NCBI RefSeq assembly: GCF_003363435.1
Contig: NZ_QRCT01000034.1
Coordinates: 62,001 to 126,000 of the forward strand
DNA: 64,000 nucleotides
Source: Anaerosacchariphilus polymeriproducens
Lineage (GTDB): Bacteria; Bacillota; Clostridia; Lachnospirales; Lachnospiraceae
Direction of reading: 5' to 3'
Positions within the stretch are counted from its first letter, which is position 1; every line of letters starts with the position of its first letter. The notes under the pieces were generated by a model, which saw only the letters and a list, made by a program, of their open reading frames with translations, was not told where the DNA came from and made no database searches. Both the position numbers and the translations under genes were made by a program. Of the stretch, positions 46,471-55,167 are shown one piece after another.

Positions 46471-46603
46471 TGAATTAAGAAATTGTATGGGAGTTTCTAC
46501 TACATATATAGCCAGTGATTTATGGTTTAGTCAAAGACTATATACAATAACAGGAAAATATTTGGTACTATGAGGTTATTTATATTGGGAGTGGGAACGG
46601 TTG

Positions 46604-46623
46604 CCCCTTGAGAAAGGGGGGAG
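46604..46623 (+). promoter_or_regulatory. Hairpin hiding the toxin ribosome site
   Basis: CCCCTT pairs with AAGGGG around a GAGA loop, and the 3' arm is part of the AAGGGGGGAG ribosome site of the small toxin-like gene. It should lower translation until opened, as in other type I toxin mRNAs. Confidence 0.6.
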
Positions 46624-46629
46624 ATGCCT

Positions 46630-46728
46630 ATGCAGTATGTTACATATGATAACTTAATCCAATTTGGATTGTTCATTATAGCACTGATAGGTCTTGTACA
46701 CAAGATAAGTCATAAAGACAAAAAATAA
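46630..46728 (+). CDS. Small hydrophobic peptide, holin-like type I toxin
   Basis: The 32-residue peptide starts MQYVTYDNLIQF, continues with one membrane helix (GLFIIALIGLV) and ends in a charged tail HKISHKDKK. This is the pattern of the 'putative holin-like toxin' family (TxpA/BsrG/Fst-like), membrane-damaging peptides of type I toxin-antitoxin loci. The ATG at 46630 is seven bases after GGGGGGAG; an in-frame ATG at 46624 is directly against the ribosome site. A short antisense RNA from the opposite strand overlaps its 3' end. The gene is too short for standard gene finders. Confidence 0.75.
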   Translation: MQYVTYDNLIQFGLFIIALIGLVHKISHKDKK

Positions 46729-46756
46729 CCGCCCCTGAGAAAGTCGGTTATTTTTT
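46721..46756. terminator. Bidirectional terminator of toxin and antisense RNA
   Basis: AATAACCG pairs with CGGTTATT around a 13-base loop, with A- and T-runs at both ends. The toxin stop codon lies in the left arm, so both transcripts would share this hairpin as their overlap. Confidence 0.8.
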
Positions 46757-46800
46757 AAATAATCCATTTACAAGGGGTACAACTTAGTACCACTCTTTAT
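46724..46800 (-). ncRNA. Predicted antisense antitoxin RNA
   Basis: A strong promoter on the minus strand (see next entry) would start an RNA of about 75-80 bases that ends at the shared bidirectional terminator. It contains GGTACTAAGTTGTACC, a hairpin typical of an antisense RNA 5' end, and is complementary to the 3' end and terminator of the toxin mRNA. No reading frame is present. Exact ends are predicted from promoter and terminator only. Confidence 0.6.
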
Positions 46801-46806
46801 AATGTT

Positions 46807-46835
46807 ATTGTAGCATAGGTGTTAGTAAATTTCAA
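46807..46835 (-). promoter_or_regulatory. Promoter of the antisense antitoxin RNA
   Basis: On the minus strand TTGAAA (46830-46835) and TACAAT (46807-46812) are separated by exactly 17 bases and drive transcription toward the toxin gene. No minus-strand gene lies between this promoter and the shared terminator. Confidence 0.7.
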
Positions 46836-46904
46836 CAAAAAAATAGCATTGTAAGAATATATGTACAATGCTATTTTTTCTTTAACGGTTTATTTTAGCT
46901 TATA

Positions 46905-48140
46905 TTATAAAAGCCAAAAATGAAATGATTTTTTAAAATAATCTTTTATGGAAGCTTTTTTAACAGAGGAGGTAAATATTATATTTACGCTTCCAATTTC
47001 TTTGCCTTTTAATGAGTAAATAGCTTCACCAGCGACATCTCCTTTTTTGATAGGAGCTTTGGCTGGATTCAATTTTATTTCTTTTTTAATTGAGGACAAA
47101 TTGCTGTCCTCGTTATCTAAGTATGAAAATTCAGATGCATATGTAATTCCAACCTTGTCTTTTACTCCATTTTGTACTGTAACTTCTCCCAAGGCGTCTT
47201 TATTTTCATCTTTATATAATTTACATTTTCCGAATCCATAATTTAAAAGTGTGGTTGCATCTTTAAATCGGACTTTATAATCAGGAGCAGCCATAATTAC
47301 TGCAATTAGTTCAACATCATCTTTTTTTGCTGTTGCAGAAACACAATATTTTGCTTTACTGGTAGAACCGGTTTTTAAACCAGTGGCATATTGATATTGC
47401 TTGATTAGTTTATTTGTATTTGTAAGTCCGAATTCGGTAGAACCTTTCTTTGTCTCATGAGTTATATTTTCCATCCAGACAGTAGAATAATCATGGATTT
47501 GAGGATATTTTAAAATTAATTCACGAGACATTAGAGCAACATCTTTAGCACAGGTCATATGGCTATCAGCATCTAAACCACAACAATTAACAAAATTTGT
47601 ACTATTCATTCCAAGTTCTTTGGCACGCTTATTCATGTGTTTCACAAATTCAGCTTCACTACCATCAATATGTTCAGCCATAGTAACACACGCATCATTT
47701 GCACTTGCAATAGCAATACATTTAATTAAAGTTTCTACCGTTTGTGTTTCACCATACTCTAAAAATACTTGTGATCCGCCCATACTTGCAGCATATTCTG
47801 AGACTGATACTGTATCATCTAAATGAATTCTGCCTGATTTTAATGCATCAAAAATTAAAATAAGAGTCATAATTTTTGTAATGCTGGCAGGATGTAATTT
47901 TTCATCAGAATTTTTCTCATAAATAATAGTTCCGGTTGAGGCTTCCATTAATATTACTGATGGTGCAGAAATCTCCAGTTCAGCAGTATCATCATCTGTT
48001 GGAGATTTGGAGTTTGATGAATCTCCATCTATCGTTTCCTCTTGAAAAAAATTCCTATTGAAGGATTGTGCATTAACGGGTTGAAAAGAAGTAATTAAAG
48101 TCAGACATAGTATAATTGGGAAAAAATGTTTATAGAACAT
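46905..48140 (-). CDS. D-alanyl-D-alanine carboxypeptidase (DacF-like)
   Basis: This secreted penicillin-binding protein of about 411 residues trims the terminal D-Ala of peptidoglycan stems. It has a signal peptide (HFFPIILCLTLITSFQPVNA), a linker, and the serine peptidase S11 motifs: HPASITKIM (SxxK), SANDA (SxN) and LKTGSTSKA (KTG). A C-terminal PBP5_C-like domain follows (GDVAGEAIYSLKGKEIGSV). The second ATG of MEVSMFYK is preferred, since GGAGG overlaps the first. The C-terminus ends in an amphipathic segment (IKDYFKKSFHFWLL) that may tether it to the membrane. Confidence 0.94.
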   Translation of the reverse strand: MFYKHFFPIILCLTLITSFQPVNAQSFNRNFFQEETIDGDSSNSKSPTDDDTAELEISAPSVILMEASTGTIIYEKNSDEKLHPASITKIMTLILIFDALKSGRIHLDDTVSVSEYAASMGGSQVFLEYGETQTVETLIKCIAIASANDACVTMAEHIDGSEAEFVKHMNKRAKELGMNSTNFVNCCGLDADSHMTCAKDVALMSRELILKYPQIHDYSTVWMENITHETKKGSTEFGLTNTNKLIKQYQYATGLKTGSTSKAKYCVSATAKKDDVELIAVIMAAPDYKVRFKDATTLLNYGFGKCKLYKDENKDALGEVTVQNGVKDKVGITYASEFSYLDNEDSNLSSIKKEIKLNPAKAPIKKGDVAGEAIYSLKGKEIGSVNIIFTSSVKKASIKDYFKKSFHFWLL

Positions 48141-48310
48141 GGAGACCTCCATTTTTTATTAATCTATACATTTTAAGAGATAGCCCCAAGAATTATGCAT
48201 CATTTTAATAAATAATAGCATAATTTTCTTGCCACCCAAAATGAGGTGTAGTAAAATGAGAGAGCTTAACTTGTATCGGTAAAGAAGTGAAAGATAAGGA
48301 GAAAGAATAC

Positions 48311-49174
48311 ATGCTTATATATTTTATCATAGCTGTTATTTTAACTGTAATCATAATTGGATTGTTATATAGAGAGACAAAGCTATTTGAAATAACAAGG
48401 GATGAAGTCAGATTGGAAAAAGTAAAAGGAAAAAACATAAAGATTGCATTTTTATCAGATTTGCATAATTATTCCTATGGTAATGATAATGATATAATCG
48501 TAGAAGCGATAAAAAGTGAAAAGCCGGACTTAATTATTATTAGTGGAGATATGATTATTGCAAAACCTAATAGAAAAAATTTTGATGTAGCATTAAGTTT
48601 ACTAAAAAGACTGCCTTCTATAGCACCGGTATATTATGCAAATGGAAATCATGAATATCGTATGAAAATTTATGAAGATACTTATGAAAACGGATATTCT
48701 TATTTTAAAGAAAGCCTGAAAAACTGTGGAATTCAACTACTAGAGAATGAAAAACATGAAATTAATATTCATGGAAATCTATGTTCCATTTATGGGCTAG
48801 AAATCGAAAGAGAATATTATAAACGTGGAAAAAAAGTACTAATGAAGGATGAATATTTGAAAGAAGTTCTTGGAACTTCGAACGAAAAAAAGTTAAATCT
48901 GCTTATTGCACATAATCCAATCTATTTTCCGGAGTATGCAAAATGGGGAGCAGATATAACTTTTTCCGGCCATTTACATGGAGGTTTAATTCGGATTCCG
49001 GGGATTGGAGGCATTGTTTCTCCTCAAATGGAATTGTTTCCAAAATATGATGCAGGAATTTATGACTTGAATGGAAGAAAACTTATTTTAAGCAGAGGGC
49101 TTGGGGCACATACAATTCATATACGTATTTTTAACCGAGCAGAACTTAAAATACTAAATGTAAAAAGTAAATAC
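48311..49174 (+). CDS. Membrane-anchored metallophosphoesterase
   Basis: The protein has about 288 residues; an N-terminal helix (LIYFIIAVILTVIIIGLL) is followed by a calcineurin-like phosphoesterase fold: FLSDLHN, ISGDMI, NGNHEYR, LIAHNPIYFPEYA and FSGHLHGG. It resembles the YkuE/YaeI group that acts outside the membrane on phospholipids or lipid-A-like substrates; the actual substrate is unknown. AAGGAG lies nine bases before the chosen ATG; an in-frame GTG/ATG upstream adds a charged extension. The stop codon immediately follows the listed end (49175-49177). Confidence 0.88.
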
Positions 49175-49222
49175 TAATTATGGTATAAAACAAAAAAACA
49201 AATACTAAATCTTGTGAAAAGC

Positions 49223-49251
49223 TTGAATTTTGAATGATTTCCTTGTAAAAT
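49223..49251 (+). promoter_or_regulatory. Sigma-A promoter of scpAB
   Basis: TTGAAT and TAAAAT are separated by 17 bases. In the leader, ATGGCGTAAT (49264-49273) can pair with ATTGCGTCAT (49278-49287) with one mismatch, so the mRNA begins with a small hairpin. Confidence 0.55.
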
Positions 49252-49327
49252 ATAAATAGACTTATGGCGTAATAGTAATTGCGTCATTTCTTATATAAAT
49301 AATTTGAAAACAGATTAGGGTGAAAAA

Positions 49328-50074
49328 ATGGGTATTCCAGTAAAATTACAAGTGTTTGAAGGTCCTTTGGATTTATTACTTCACTTAATTGATAAAAACA
49401 AAGTAAATATCTATGATATACCAATCGTGGAAATTACCAAGCAATACTTAGAATATATCAAAGAGATGCAACGACAGGATTTGAATATTATGAGTGAATT
49501 TTTGGTTATGGCCGCAACATTGATTGATATCAAATCAAAAATGCTGCTGCCGGCGGAAGTGAATGAAGATGGTGAAGAGGAAGATCCCAGACAGGAATTA
49601 GTAGAAAAATTGCTGGAGTATAAAATGTATAAGTATATGGCTTTTGAATTGAAAGATTGCCAGGTAGGTGCTCAAAAAGTACTATTTAAGGAACCATCTA
49701 TTCCTAAAGAGATCGAGGATTATAAAGCACCTATAGATATGAATGAACTGATTGGTGATTTGACTCTATCAAAATTGCAAACAATTTTTAAATCCATTAT
49801 AAAAAAACAGGTAGATAAAATGGATCCCATTCGTAGTAAGTTTGGCAAAATTGAAAAAGAAGAAATTAGTTTAGAAGAAAAGATGCGATATATTGAAAAT
49901 TATTTGAAAGATCATTTGGAGTTTAGTTTCCGACAAATCTTGGAAGAGCAATGTAGTAAGATTCATATTATTGTTACTTTCTTAGCCATATTGGAATTAA
50001 TGAAGACGGGAAAGATCACCATTTCACAAGAATATACATTTCATGATATTAAAATTCAGGCGTGTATAAATTGA
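49328..50074 (+). CDS. scpA: Segregation and condensation protein A
   Basis: ScpA is the kleisin subunit that bridges the SMC heads in the chromosome condensation complex. The 248 residues begin LQVFEGPLDLLLHLIDKNKV and include DIPIVEITKQYLEYI, MAATLIDIKSKMLLP and the C-terminal winged helix FLAILELMKTGKI. It is followed by scpB with 31 bases between; smc itself is not here. Confidence 0.96.
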   Translation: MGIPVKLQVFEGPLDLLLHLIDKNKVNIYDIPIVEITKQYLEYIKEMQRQDLNIMSEFLVMAATLIDIKSKMLLPAEVNEDGEEEDPRQELVEKLLEYKMYKYMAFELKDCQVGAQKVLFKEPSIPKEIEDYKAPIDMNELIGDLTLSKLQTIFKSIIKKQVDKMDPIRSKFGKIEKEEISLEEKMRYIENYLKDHLEFSFRQILEEQCSKIHIIVTFLAILELMKTGKITISQEYTFHDIKIQACIN

Positions 50075-50105
50075 AATTAGTTTTAGTAAAAGAGAGGAAT
50101 TATTT

Positions 50106-50675
50106 GTGGAAATAAAAAAACTAGAGGCTGTGATAGAAGCTATTTTATTTACAATGGGAGAATCTGTTGAGCTGGAACGGTTAGCTTACGCAATTGAGCA
50201 GGATAAGGAAACGACTAAAAAATTGGTATATAATTTAATACAGAAGTATGAATCCGATAACAGAGGTTTAAAGATAATCGAATTGGACGGAGCTTTCCAG
50301 ATGTGTACAAAGAGCGACTATTATGAGTATCTGATTCGTATTGCAAAAGAACCTAAGCGACATGTTTTAACGGATGTTCTATTAGAAACATTATCAATTA
50401 TTGCATATAAGCAACCGATTACCAAAATGGAGATCGAGAAAATACGTGGTGTTTCCAGTGATCATGCAGTCAACAAACTGATTGAATATAATTTAGTGGT
50501 TGAATTAGGCAGATTAGATGCACCGGGGAGACCATTGCTGTTCGGAACAACAGAAGAATTTTTAAGAAGTTTTGGTGTACATTCATTAGAGGATTTACCA
50601 ACATTAAATTCTGAACAATTAGAAGAATTTAAAGTTCAGGCAGAAGAGGAAATACAATTGAAGTTAGATGTGTAA
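50106..50675 (+). CDS. scpB: Segregation and condensation protein B
   Basis: ScpB is the paired winged-helix dimer that binds ScpA. The 189 residues include LEAVIEAILFTMGESVELERLA, LDGAFQMCTKSDYYEYL, LSIIAYKQPITKMEIEKIRGV and GRPLLFGTTEEFLRSFG. The start is GTG, preceded by GAGAGG. The short acidic tail is usual. Confidence 0.96.
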   Translation: MEIKKLEAVIEAILFTMGESVELERLAYAIEQDKETTKKLVYNLIQKYESDNRGLKIIELDGAFQMCTKSDYYEYLIRIAKEPKRHVLTDVLLETLSIIAYKQPITKMEIEKIRGVSSDHAVNKLIEYNLVVELGRLDAPGRPLLFGTTEEFLRSFGVHSLEDLPTLNSEQLEEFKVQAEEEIQLKLDV

Positions 50676-50701
50676 ATGGTCAAAAACTTTATAGAAATTA
50701 C

Positions 50702-50730
50702 TTGAAAATTTTCTGAATTTATTGTAATAT
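50702..50730 (+). promoter_or_regulatory. Sigma-A promoter of the soluble chemoreceptor gene
   Basis: TTGAAA and TAATAT are separated by 17 bases, about 40 bases before the chosen ATG. Confidence 0.6.
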
Positions 50731-50770
50731 TATGACAGATATTCATATGAAAAAAGGGAGGCAGTATTAT

Positions 50771-51577
50771 ATGAGCAGAGTTGATTCGTTAAAAGAGTTT
50801 TTACCACTGATAAATACAATTTCTAAAGATGACGTTGCAGTATTTATATTTGTTGAGGGAGTATGCGTAGGGAGTACCCAGGCAAAAGGATTTAAATTAC
50901 CAATTCAAATTGGGACAAAACTAGATATATCAGATAAGGTTTATGAAGTTCAAAAAACGGGTACAGCTCTTGATATAAATATTTCCAAAGAGGTATACGG
51001 AATACCGGTAAGAGAAAAAATTGTTCCGGTTGCAGGAGAGGATCAAAGAATTGAAGCCGTTATGGTTTGTGTATATGAGATGAGTAAATCTGAAGAAGCA
51101 AAAATTTCTTCTGAAAACTTAATTGAGTCATTAGAACAGACACAAGTAGGAATTGAAGATATTGCTAATGGAGCACAAAGCCTGGCTTCACGACTAAATA
51201 GTATACAAGAAGTCTCCCAAAAAGTCAGCACAAAAGTAGGTGAAGCATCTGCAGTGGTTAACTCTATTAGAAGTAATGCATCCAGATCCAATATTTTGGC
51301 TCTAAATGCATCAATAGAAGCAGCAAGAGCTGGAGAAGCCGGACGTGGTTTTGCAGTCGTAGCGAATGAAATGGGTAAATTAGCACAAATGAGTGGTGAA
51401 TCAGCGAAACAAATCAACGAAACGTTAACAGAAATGTTTGAATCGTTAAGAGAAGTGACCGATCAGGTAGAAGGCGCTAATGATGTAGCCAGTCTGCAAG
51501 CTGCTGCTGTCGAGGAAATTACAGCTACTTTAAGTAATATAACGAATGCAGCCGAAAAATTGACAACAATGGAATAA
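50771..51577 (+). CDS. Short soluble methyl-accepting chemotaxis-type protein
   Basis: The 268-residue protein has no membrane helix. Residues 1-120 form a small sensor-like domain ([21 protein letters not shown]); the rest is a shortened MCP signalling hairpin whose tip reads [20 protein letters not shown] then [10 protein letters not shown], the CheA/CheW contact. The hairpin is shorter than in standard receptors, so it may not join normal arrays. GGGAGG precedes the ATG; an upstream in-frame ATG overlaps the promoter -10. No CheA or CheW is nearby. A CheY/CheX-like pair lies 5 kb downstream. Confidence 0.88.
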   Translation: MSRVDSLKEFLPLINTISKDDVAVFIFVEGVCVGSTQAKGFKLPIQIGTKLDISDKVYEVQKTGTALDINISKEVYGIPVREKIVPVAGEDQRIEAVMVCVYEMSKSEEAKISSENLIESLEQTQVGIEDIANGAQSLASRLNSIQEVSQKVSTKVGEASAVVNSIRSNASRSNILALNASIEAARAGEAGRGFAVVANEMGKLAQMSGESAKQINETLTEMFESLREVTDQVEGANDVASLQAAAVEEITATLSNITNAAEKLTTME

Positions 51578-51595
51578 AAGAATGATACATAAATA

Positions 51596-51632
51596 AAAAC
51601 TCGTCTTTCATATTTTGGAAGGCGAGTTTTTT
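51596..51632. terminator. Bidirectional terminator
   Basis: AAAACTCGTCTTTC pairs with GGAAGGCGAGTTTT with one mismatch-type G-T contact; flanking A/T-runs serve both converging genes and reach the stop of the AP2-domain gene. Confidence 0.8.
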
Positions 51633-52417
51633 AGATATTCTAAAAATTTTTTAGATATATTAATTTTCATATAGGTATTTGCATAATCTTTTGCTGTTAA
51701 AGAAAGTATATAATTGGTTTCAAAATTTTTATTCCACCCATTTTTTTTCGCTAAATCAACAGCTTTATTATAAGCTACGGCAGCTTCTTCTATTGTATTG
51801 TAATTACCAATTAAGAAGTCACCATTTAAATGTATTTTAGTTTGAAAATATACGTTATCATTTTCTTTTTCTATTTTCCGTACACCATAATACGGATTCA
51901 CAACAATAATATTATTATATCTAAAATCATTCTCATCTCCATTTAAATAATAATAGTCTATCCCCGGTACCGCATAGTTCTTAATACCAAAACGAGATAA
52001 AATATTAATCTGCATACCATAATCAGAAACAAAAAGATATCCGTTTCTTTGCATTATCTTATGACTTGAAAAGTAAAATAAATCGTCAATTTCAAAAGTT
52101 AGAATTTTTTTTGGAGAAAGATAATAATAGAAGAAATGTTGTTTTAAATAAATAGGAGTTTTTATATATAATCCATTGTCCCGAAAATTAATCATGCAAA
52201 CCCATTTTTCAAAATATAAAATAGTATTTTCTTTACGATAATCAGAAATTGAAATGTTTGGATGGGTCGTTAAATAATGTGCTTCAGCGTAGGCTGAATG
52301 CGCATCGATTTCTCGTGTATAACTTCCAAGACTAATATGTTTATTCTTATAAGTAATTGAGGAACGGTAGTAGATATTACCGTTTTTTTTCTTTGCCAAG
52401 TATACGCCAGGTAACAT
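51608..52417 (-). CDS. AP2-domain protein (AP2 - HNH-like remnant - AP2)
   Basis: The 269-residue protein has two AP2/ERF-type DNA-binding modules. The first, residues 3-50, reads GVYLAKKKNG then IYYRSSITYKNKHISLGSYT and EIDAHSAYAEAHYL; the second, about residues 177-226, reads YGVRKI then VYFQTKIHLNGDFLIGNYNT and EEAAVAYNKAVDLA. Between them, residues 152-173 (GIDYYYLNGDENDFRYNNII) resemble an HNH_3 finger, but the catalytic histidines are replaced by Tyr, so nuclease activity is unlikely. This looks like a domesticated relative of AP2-HNH homing endonucleases, perhaps a regulator. No partner gene is obvious. Confidence 0.75.
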   Translation of the reverse strand: MLPGVYLAKKKNGNIYYRSSITYKNKHISLGSYTREIDAHSAYAEAHYLTTHPNISISDYRKENTILYFEKWVCMINFRDNGLYIKTPIYLKQHFFYYYLSPKKILTFEIDDLFYFSSHKIMQRNGYLFVSDYGMQINILSRFGIKNYAVPGIDYYYLNGDENDFRYNNIIVVNPYYGVRKIEKENDNVYFQTKIHLNGDFLIGNYNTIEEAAVAYNKAVDLAKKNGWNKNFETNYILSLTAKDYANTYMKINISKKFLEYLKNSPSKI

Positions 52418-52600
52418 TTTATAAACCTCTCAATGTTTAAATTTTTTTGATTTTACATAAATTATTATAACATTTTTATGACTGATTATGAATATTAAAA
52501 TTAGAAAAGGTATAAACTGTTAAATAAGTGTTAAAAATAATTCATATATTAGTAATAACTGATATTTTCAAATTCAGTATAAAAAAAGAAGGGATAATAT

Positions 52601-53554
52601 ATGTATAAAAAAATGAAACACAAAATTAATAACAAAATTATATGGACTATAGTATATTTCAGTATACTATGTCTGGCAATTGGATTTGCTGTAAAACAAG
52701 AAAGAGAAATTGTTGATACCATGGTATTAGGAATGGAAAATACAGTAAGCAAAGAAAAAGAATTAGAAGATACGCAATTACTAATAGAAAAAACTGAAAT
52801 AGAAAATACAAAAGTAAGAGAAAATGCTCTTAGTGTAATAGAAAAAAGTACCGCAGAAATGGTTAAGTTAAAGCAAGAAAAAAATAAACAAAATAAAATA
52901 GAAGCAGATGAAGAAAAAAATAAAGATATTCAAACAGAAGATCAAATGAAGGAAGACGCTATAAAAGAAGAAGAAAACATACAGGAAGAAAAATTAAAAG
53001 AGGAAAATCTGCCAGAAGATAATGTGCCGGATGTGACAGAAGAAAATGTGCAAGATGTGTCAGAAGAAAATGTACAAGATGAAAATGTACAAGATGAAAA
53101 TGTACAAGATGAATGTGATAACCAAGAATGTTCGAATACGCAAACCAACAATGCTATTCAATTACCGAATAATGATTACGATGTACTAGTAAGAATAGTT
53201 GAAGCGGAAGCAACTGGAGAAGATATGAAAGGTAAAATTTTAGTTGCAAATGTAATATTAAATAGAGTTAAACACGAAAGTTTTCCAAATACAGTAACAG
53301 ATGTAGTATTTGAAACTTGTGGAGGAAGTCCACAGTTTTCACCTACTGCTGATGGAAGATTTGATTCTGTAAGAATTTCTGAAGGCTCAAAGGAGGCGGT
53401 GAATCGAGCATTGGCGGGAGAAGATTTCTCAAATGGAGCATTGTATTTTTCTGCACGTTCACATGCAGACCCCAATAATATGAGCTGGTTTGATACACAT
53501 TTAAAATGGTTGTTTAAATATGGAGGACATGAATTCTATGCATTAAAAGATTAG
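52601..53554 (+). CDS. SleB-family cell wall hydrolase with repetitive acidic linker
   Basis: The 317-residue protein has an N-terminal membrane helix (IIWTIVYFSILCLAIGFAV), a long charged coiled-coil and acidic linker, and a C-terminal Hydrolase_2 domain: LVRIVEAEATGEDMKGKILV, the catalytic Glu region, VANVILNRVKHESFP, and FSPTADGRFDSVRI, ALYFSARS. This domain is the SleB/CwlJ lytic transglycosylase fold that degrades spore cortex; with a coiled linker it may act on vegetative wall. The linker holds ENVQD units repeated in tandem. GAAGGGA precedes the ATG weakly. Confidence 0.88.
   Translation: MYKKMKHKINNKIIWTIVYFSILCLAIGFAVKQEREIVDTMVLGMENTVSKEKELEDTQLLIEKTEIENTKVRENALSVIEKSTAEMVKLKQEKNKQNKIEADEEKNKDIQTEDQMKEDAIKEEENIQEEKLKEENLPEDNVPDVTEENVQDVSEENVQDENVQDENVQDECDNQECSNTQTNNAIQLPNNDYDVLVRIVEAEATGEDMKGKILVANVILNRVKHESFPNTVTDVVFETCGGSPQFSPTADGRFDSVRISEGSKEAVNRALAGEDFSNGALYFSARSHADPNNMSWFDTHLKWLFKYGGHEFYALKD
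53066..53110 (+). repeat. Three perfect 15-base tandem repeats inside the SleB-like gene
   Basis: GAAAATGTACAAGAT occurs three times head to tail and encodes ENVQD each time; a diverged unit (GAAAATGTGCAAGAT) precedes it. The unit length is a multiple of three, so slippage would change linker length without breaking the frame. Confidence 0.9.
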
Positions 53555-53560
53555 TAATAC

Positions 53561-53589
53561 TTGTATGCAATTGACAGATATGCTATAAT
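53561..53589 (+). promoter_or_regulatory. Sigma-A promoter of thrC
   Basis: TTGTAT and TATAAT are separated by 17 bases, about 45 bases before the ATG. Confidence 0.6.
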
Positions 53590-53633
53590 TTTACCGTTAA
53601 TGAAATCTTAGGGAAAAGAAAAGGATGAGATAG

Positions 53634-55121
53634 ATGAATTTGTTATACAAGAGCACAAGAAGCGAAAATGAGACGGTAAAAGCATCAGAAGCAATTTTAA
53701 AAGGGTTAGCAGAGGATGGTGGTTTATATGTACCTTCCAGTATCCCAAAATTAGATGTTTCAATCGAAGCATTATCTAATATGTCATATCAAGAAGTTGC
53801 CTATGAAGTAATGAAATTATTTTTAACCGATTTTACAGAAGAAGAATTAAAATTATGTATTCAAAAAGCTTATGATAAAAAGTTTGATACTGATGAAATT
53901 GCACCGTTAGTTAAAGCGGATGGAGCATTTTATTTAGAATTATTTCATGGTCCAACCATAGCATTTAAAGATATGGCGCTATCTATTTTGCCACATTTAC
54001 TTACCACATCAGCGAAAAAAAATAAAATAAAAAATGAAATTGTTATCTTAACAGCTACATCAGGTGATACAGGGAAAGCTGCTTTGGCAGGCTTTGCAGA
54101 TGTTCCTGGAACTAAGATTATAGTATTTTATCCTAAAGATGGTGTAAGTCCAATTCAGGAAAAACAAATGATCACACAAAAAGGTGAAAATACTTTTGTA
54201 GTAGCTATTGATGGAAATTTTGACCAAGCTCAGACTGGTGTAAAAGAAATGTTTAGCAACCAGTCACTTGCGAATGAAATGGAAAAGGCCGGTTATCAGT
54301 TTTCATCTGCTAATTCAATAAATATTGGAAGATTAGTTCCACAGATTGTATATTATGTATATGCTTATGTTCGTTTATTAGCAAATAAGGAAATTCAACA
54401 AGATGAAAGAATTAATGTTGTAGTACCAACAGGAAATTTTGGTAACATTCTAGCAGCATATTATGCAAAAAACATGGGAATTCCAATTCATAAATTGATT
54501 TGTGCATCAAACGAAAATAAAGTGCTATTTGACTTTTTTTCAACAGGTAATTATGACAAAAATAGAGATTTTGTTTTAACTTCTTCACCATCAATGGATA
54601 TATTAATTTCTAGTAATCTGGAACGATTGATATATAATATTGCAGATCAAGATGCAAACAAAAATAGAAGTTTTATGGAATCATTATCTAAGAGTGGTGT
54701 TTATAAAATTACAGATGATATGAAAAATAAATTAGTAGATTTTTATGGAAATTATGCTACAGAAGAAATGACAGCATCAACAATATATGATTTATATAAT
54801 TCTACAGGTTATGTGCTAGATACACATACTGCAGTAGCAGCTAGTGTGTTCAAACAATATGGTAAAGAAACGAATGATACAACAAAAACTTTGATTGCAT
54901 CTACTGCAAGTCCATTTAAATTTACTCGAAGTGTTATGAATGCAATAGACAAAAACTATGATAAAATGGATGAATTTGAATTAATTGACGAATTATCAAA
55001 GCTTTCCAATGTTGAAGTGCCTCATGCAATCGAGGAAATTCGTAATGCAGATATATTACATGATACGGTCTGTAAAGTAAATGAAATGGAACAAACAGTA
55101 CGTAATTATTTGAAAATATAA
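53634..55121 (+). CDS. thrC: Threonine synthase
   Basis: This PLP enzyme converts O-phosphohomoserine to threonine. The 495 residues are of the longer class: MNLLYKSTRS, GLAEDGGLYVPSSIP, GPTIAFKDMALS with the PLP lysine, TATSGDTGKAALAGF for the phosphate-binding loop, and VVPTGNFGNILAAYYAK. No hom or thrB is adjacent. A clear promoter and a shared terminator make it monocistronic. Confidence 0.97.
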   Translation: MNLLYKSTRSENETVKASEAILKGLAEDGGLYVPSSIPKLDVSIEALSNMSYQEVAYEVMKLFLTDFTEEELKLCIQKAYDKKFDTDEIAPLVKADGAFYLELFHGPTIAFKDMALSILPHLLTTSAKKNKIKNEIVILTATSGDTGKAALAGFADVPGTKIIVFYPKDGVSPIQEKQMITQKGENTFVVAIDGNFDQAQTGVKEMFSNQSLANEMEKAGYQFSSANSINIGRLVPQIVYYVYAYVRLLANKEIQQDERINVVVPTGNFGNILAAYYAKNMGIPIHKLICASNENKVLFDFFSTGNYDKNRDFVLTSSPSMDILISSNLERLIYNIADQDANKNRSFMESLSKSGVYKITDDMKNKLVDFYGNYATEEMTASTIYDLYNSTGYVLDTHTAVAASVFKQYGKETNDTTKTLIASTASPFKFTRSVMNAIDKNYDKMDEFELIDELSKLSNVEVPHAIEEIRNADILHDTVCKVNEMEQTVRNYLKI

Positions 55122-55130
55122 CAATGTATA

Positions 55131-55165
55131 AAAAATGCTGCCTCTATTTGAGACAGCATTTTTTT
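55131..55165. terminator. Bidirectional terminator between thrC and the CheX-like gene
   Basis: AAAAATGCTGCCTC pairs with GAGACAGCATTTTT (one mismatch) around TATTT, with A/T-runs on both sides. Confidence 0.85.
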
Positions 55166-55167
55166 CA

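Noticed and set aside
46471-46560. CRISPR-like repeat or small gene in the spacer next to the carboxypeptidase relic
   Set aside because: A segment on the minus strand looked vaguely repeat-like, but it occurs only once and there are no spacers or cas genes. A 28-residue frame there has no ribosome site.
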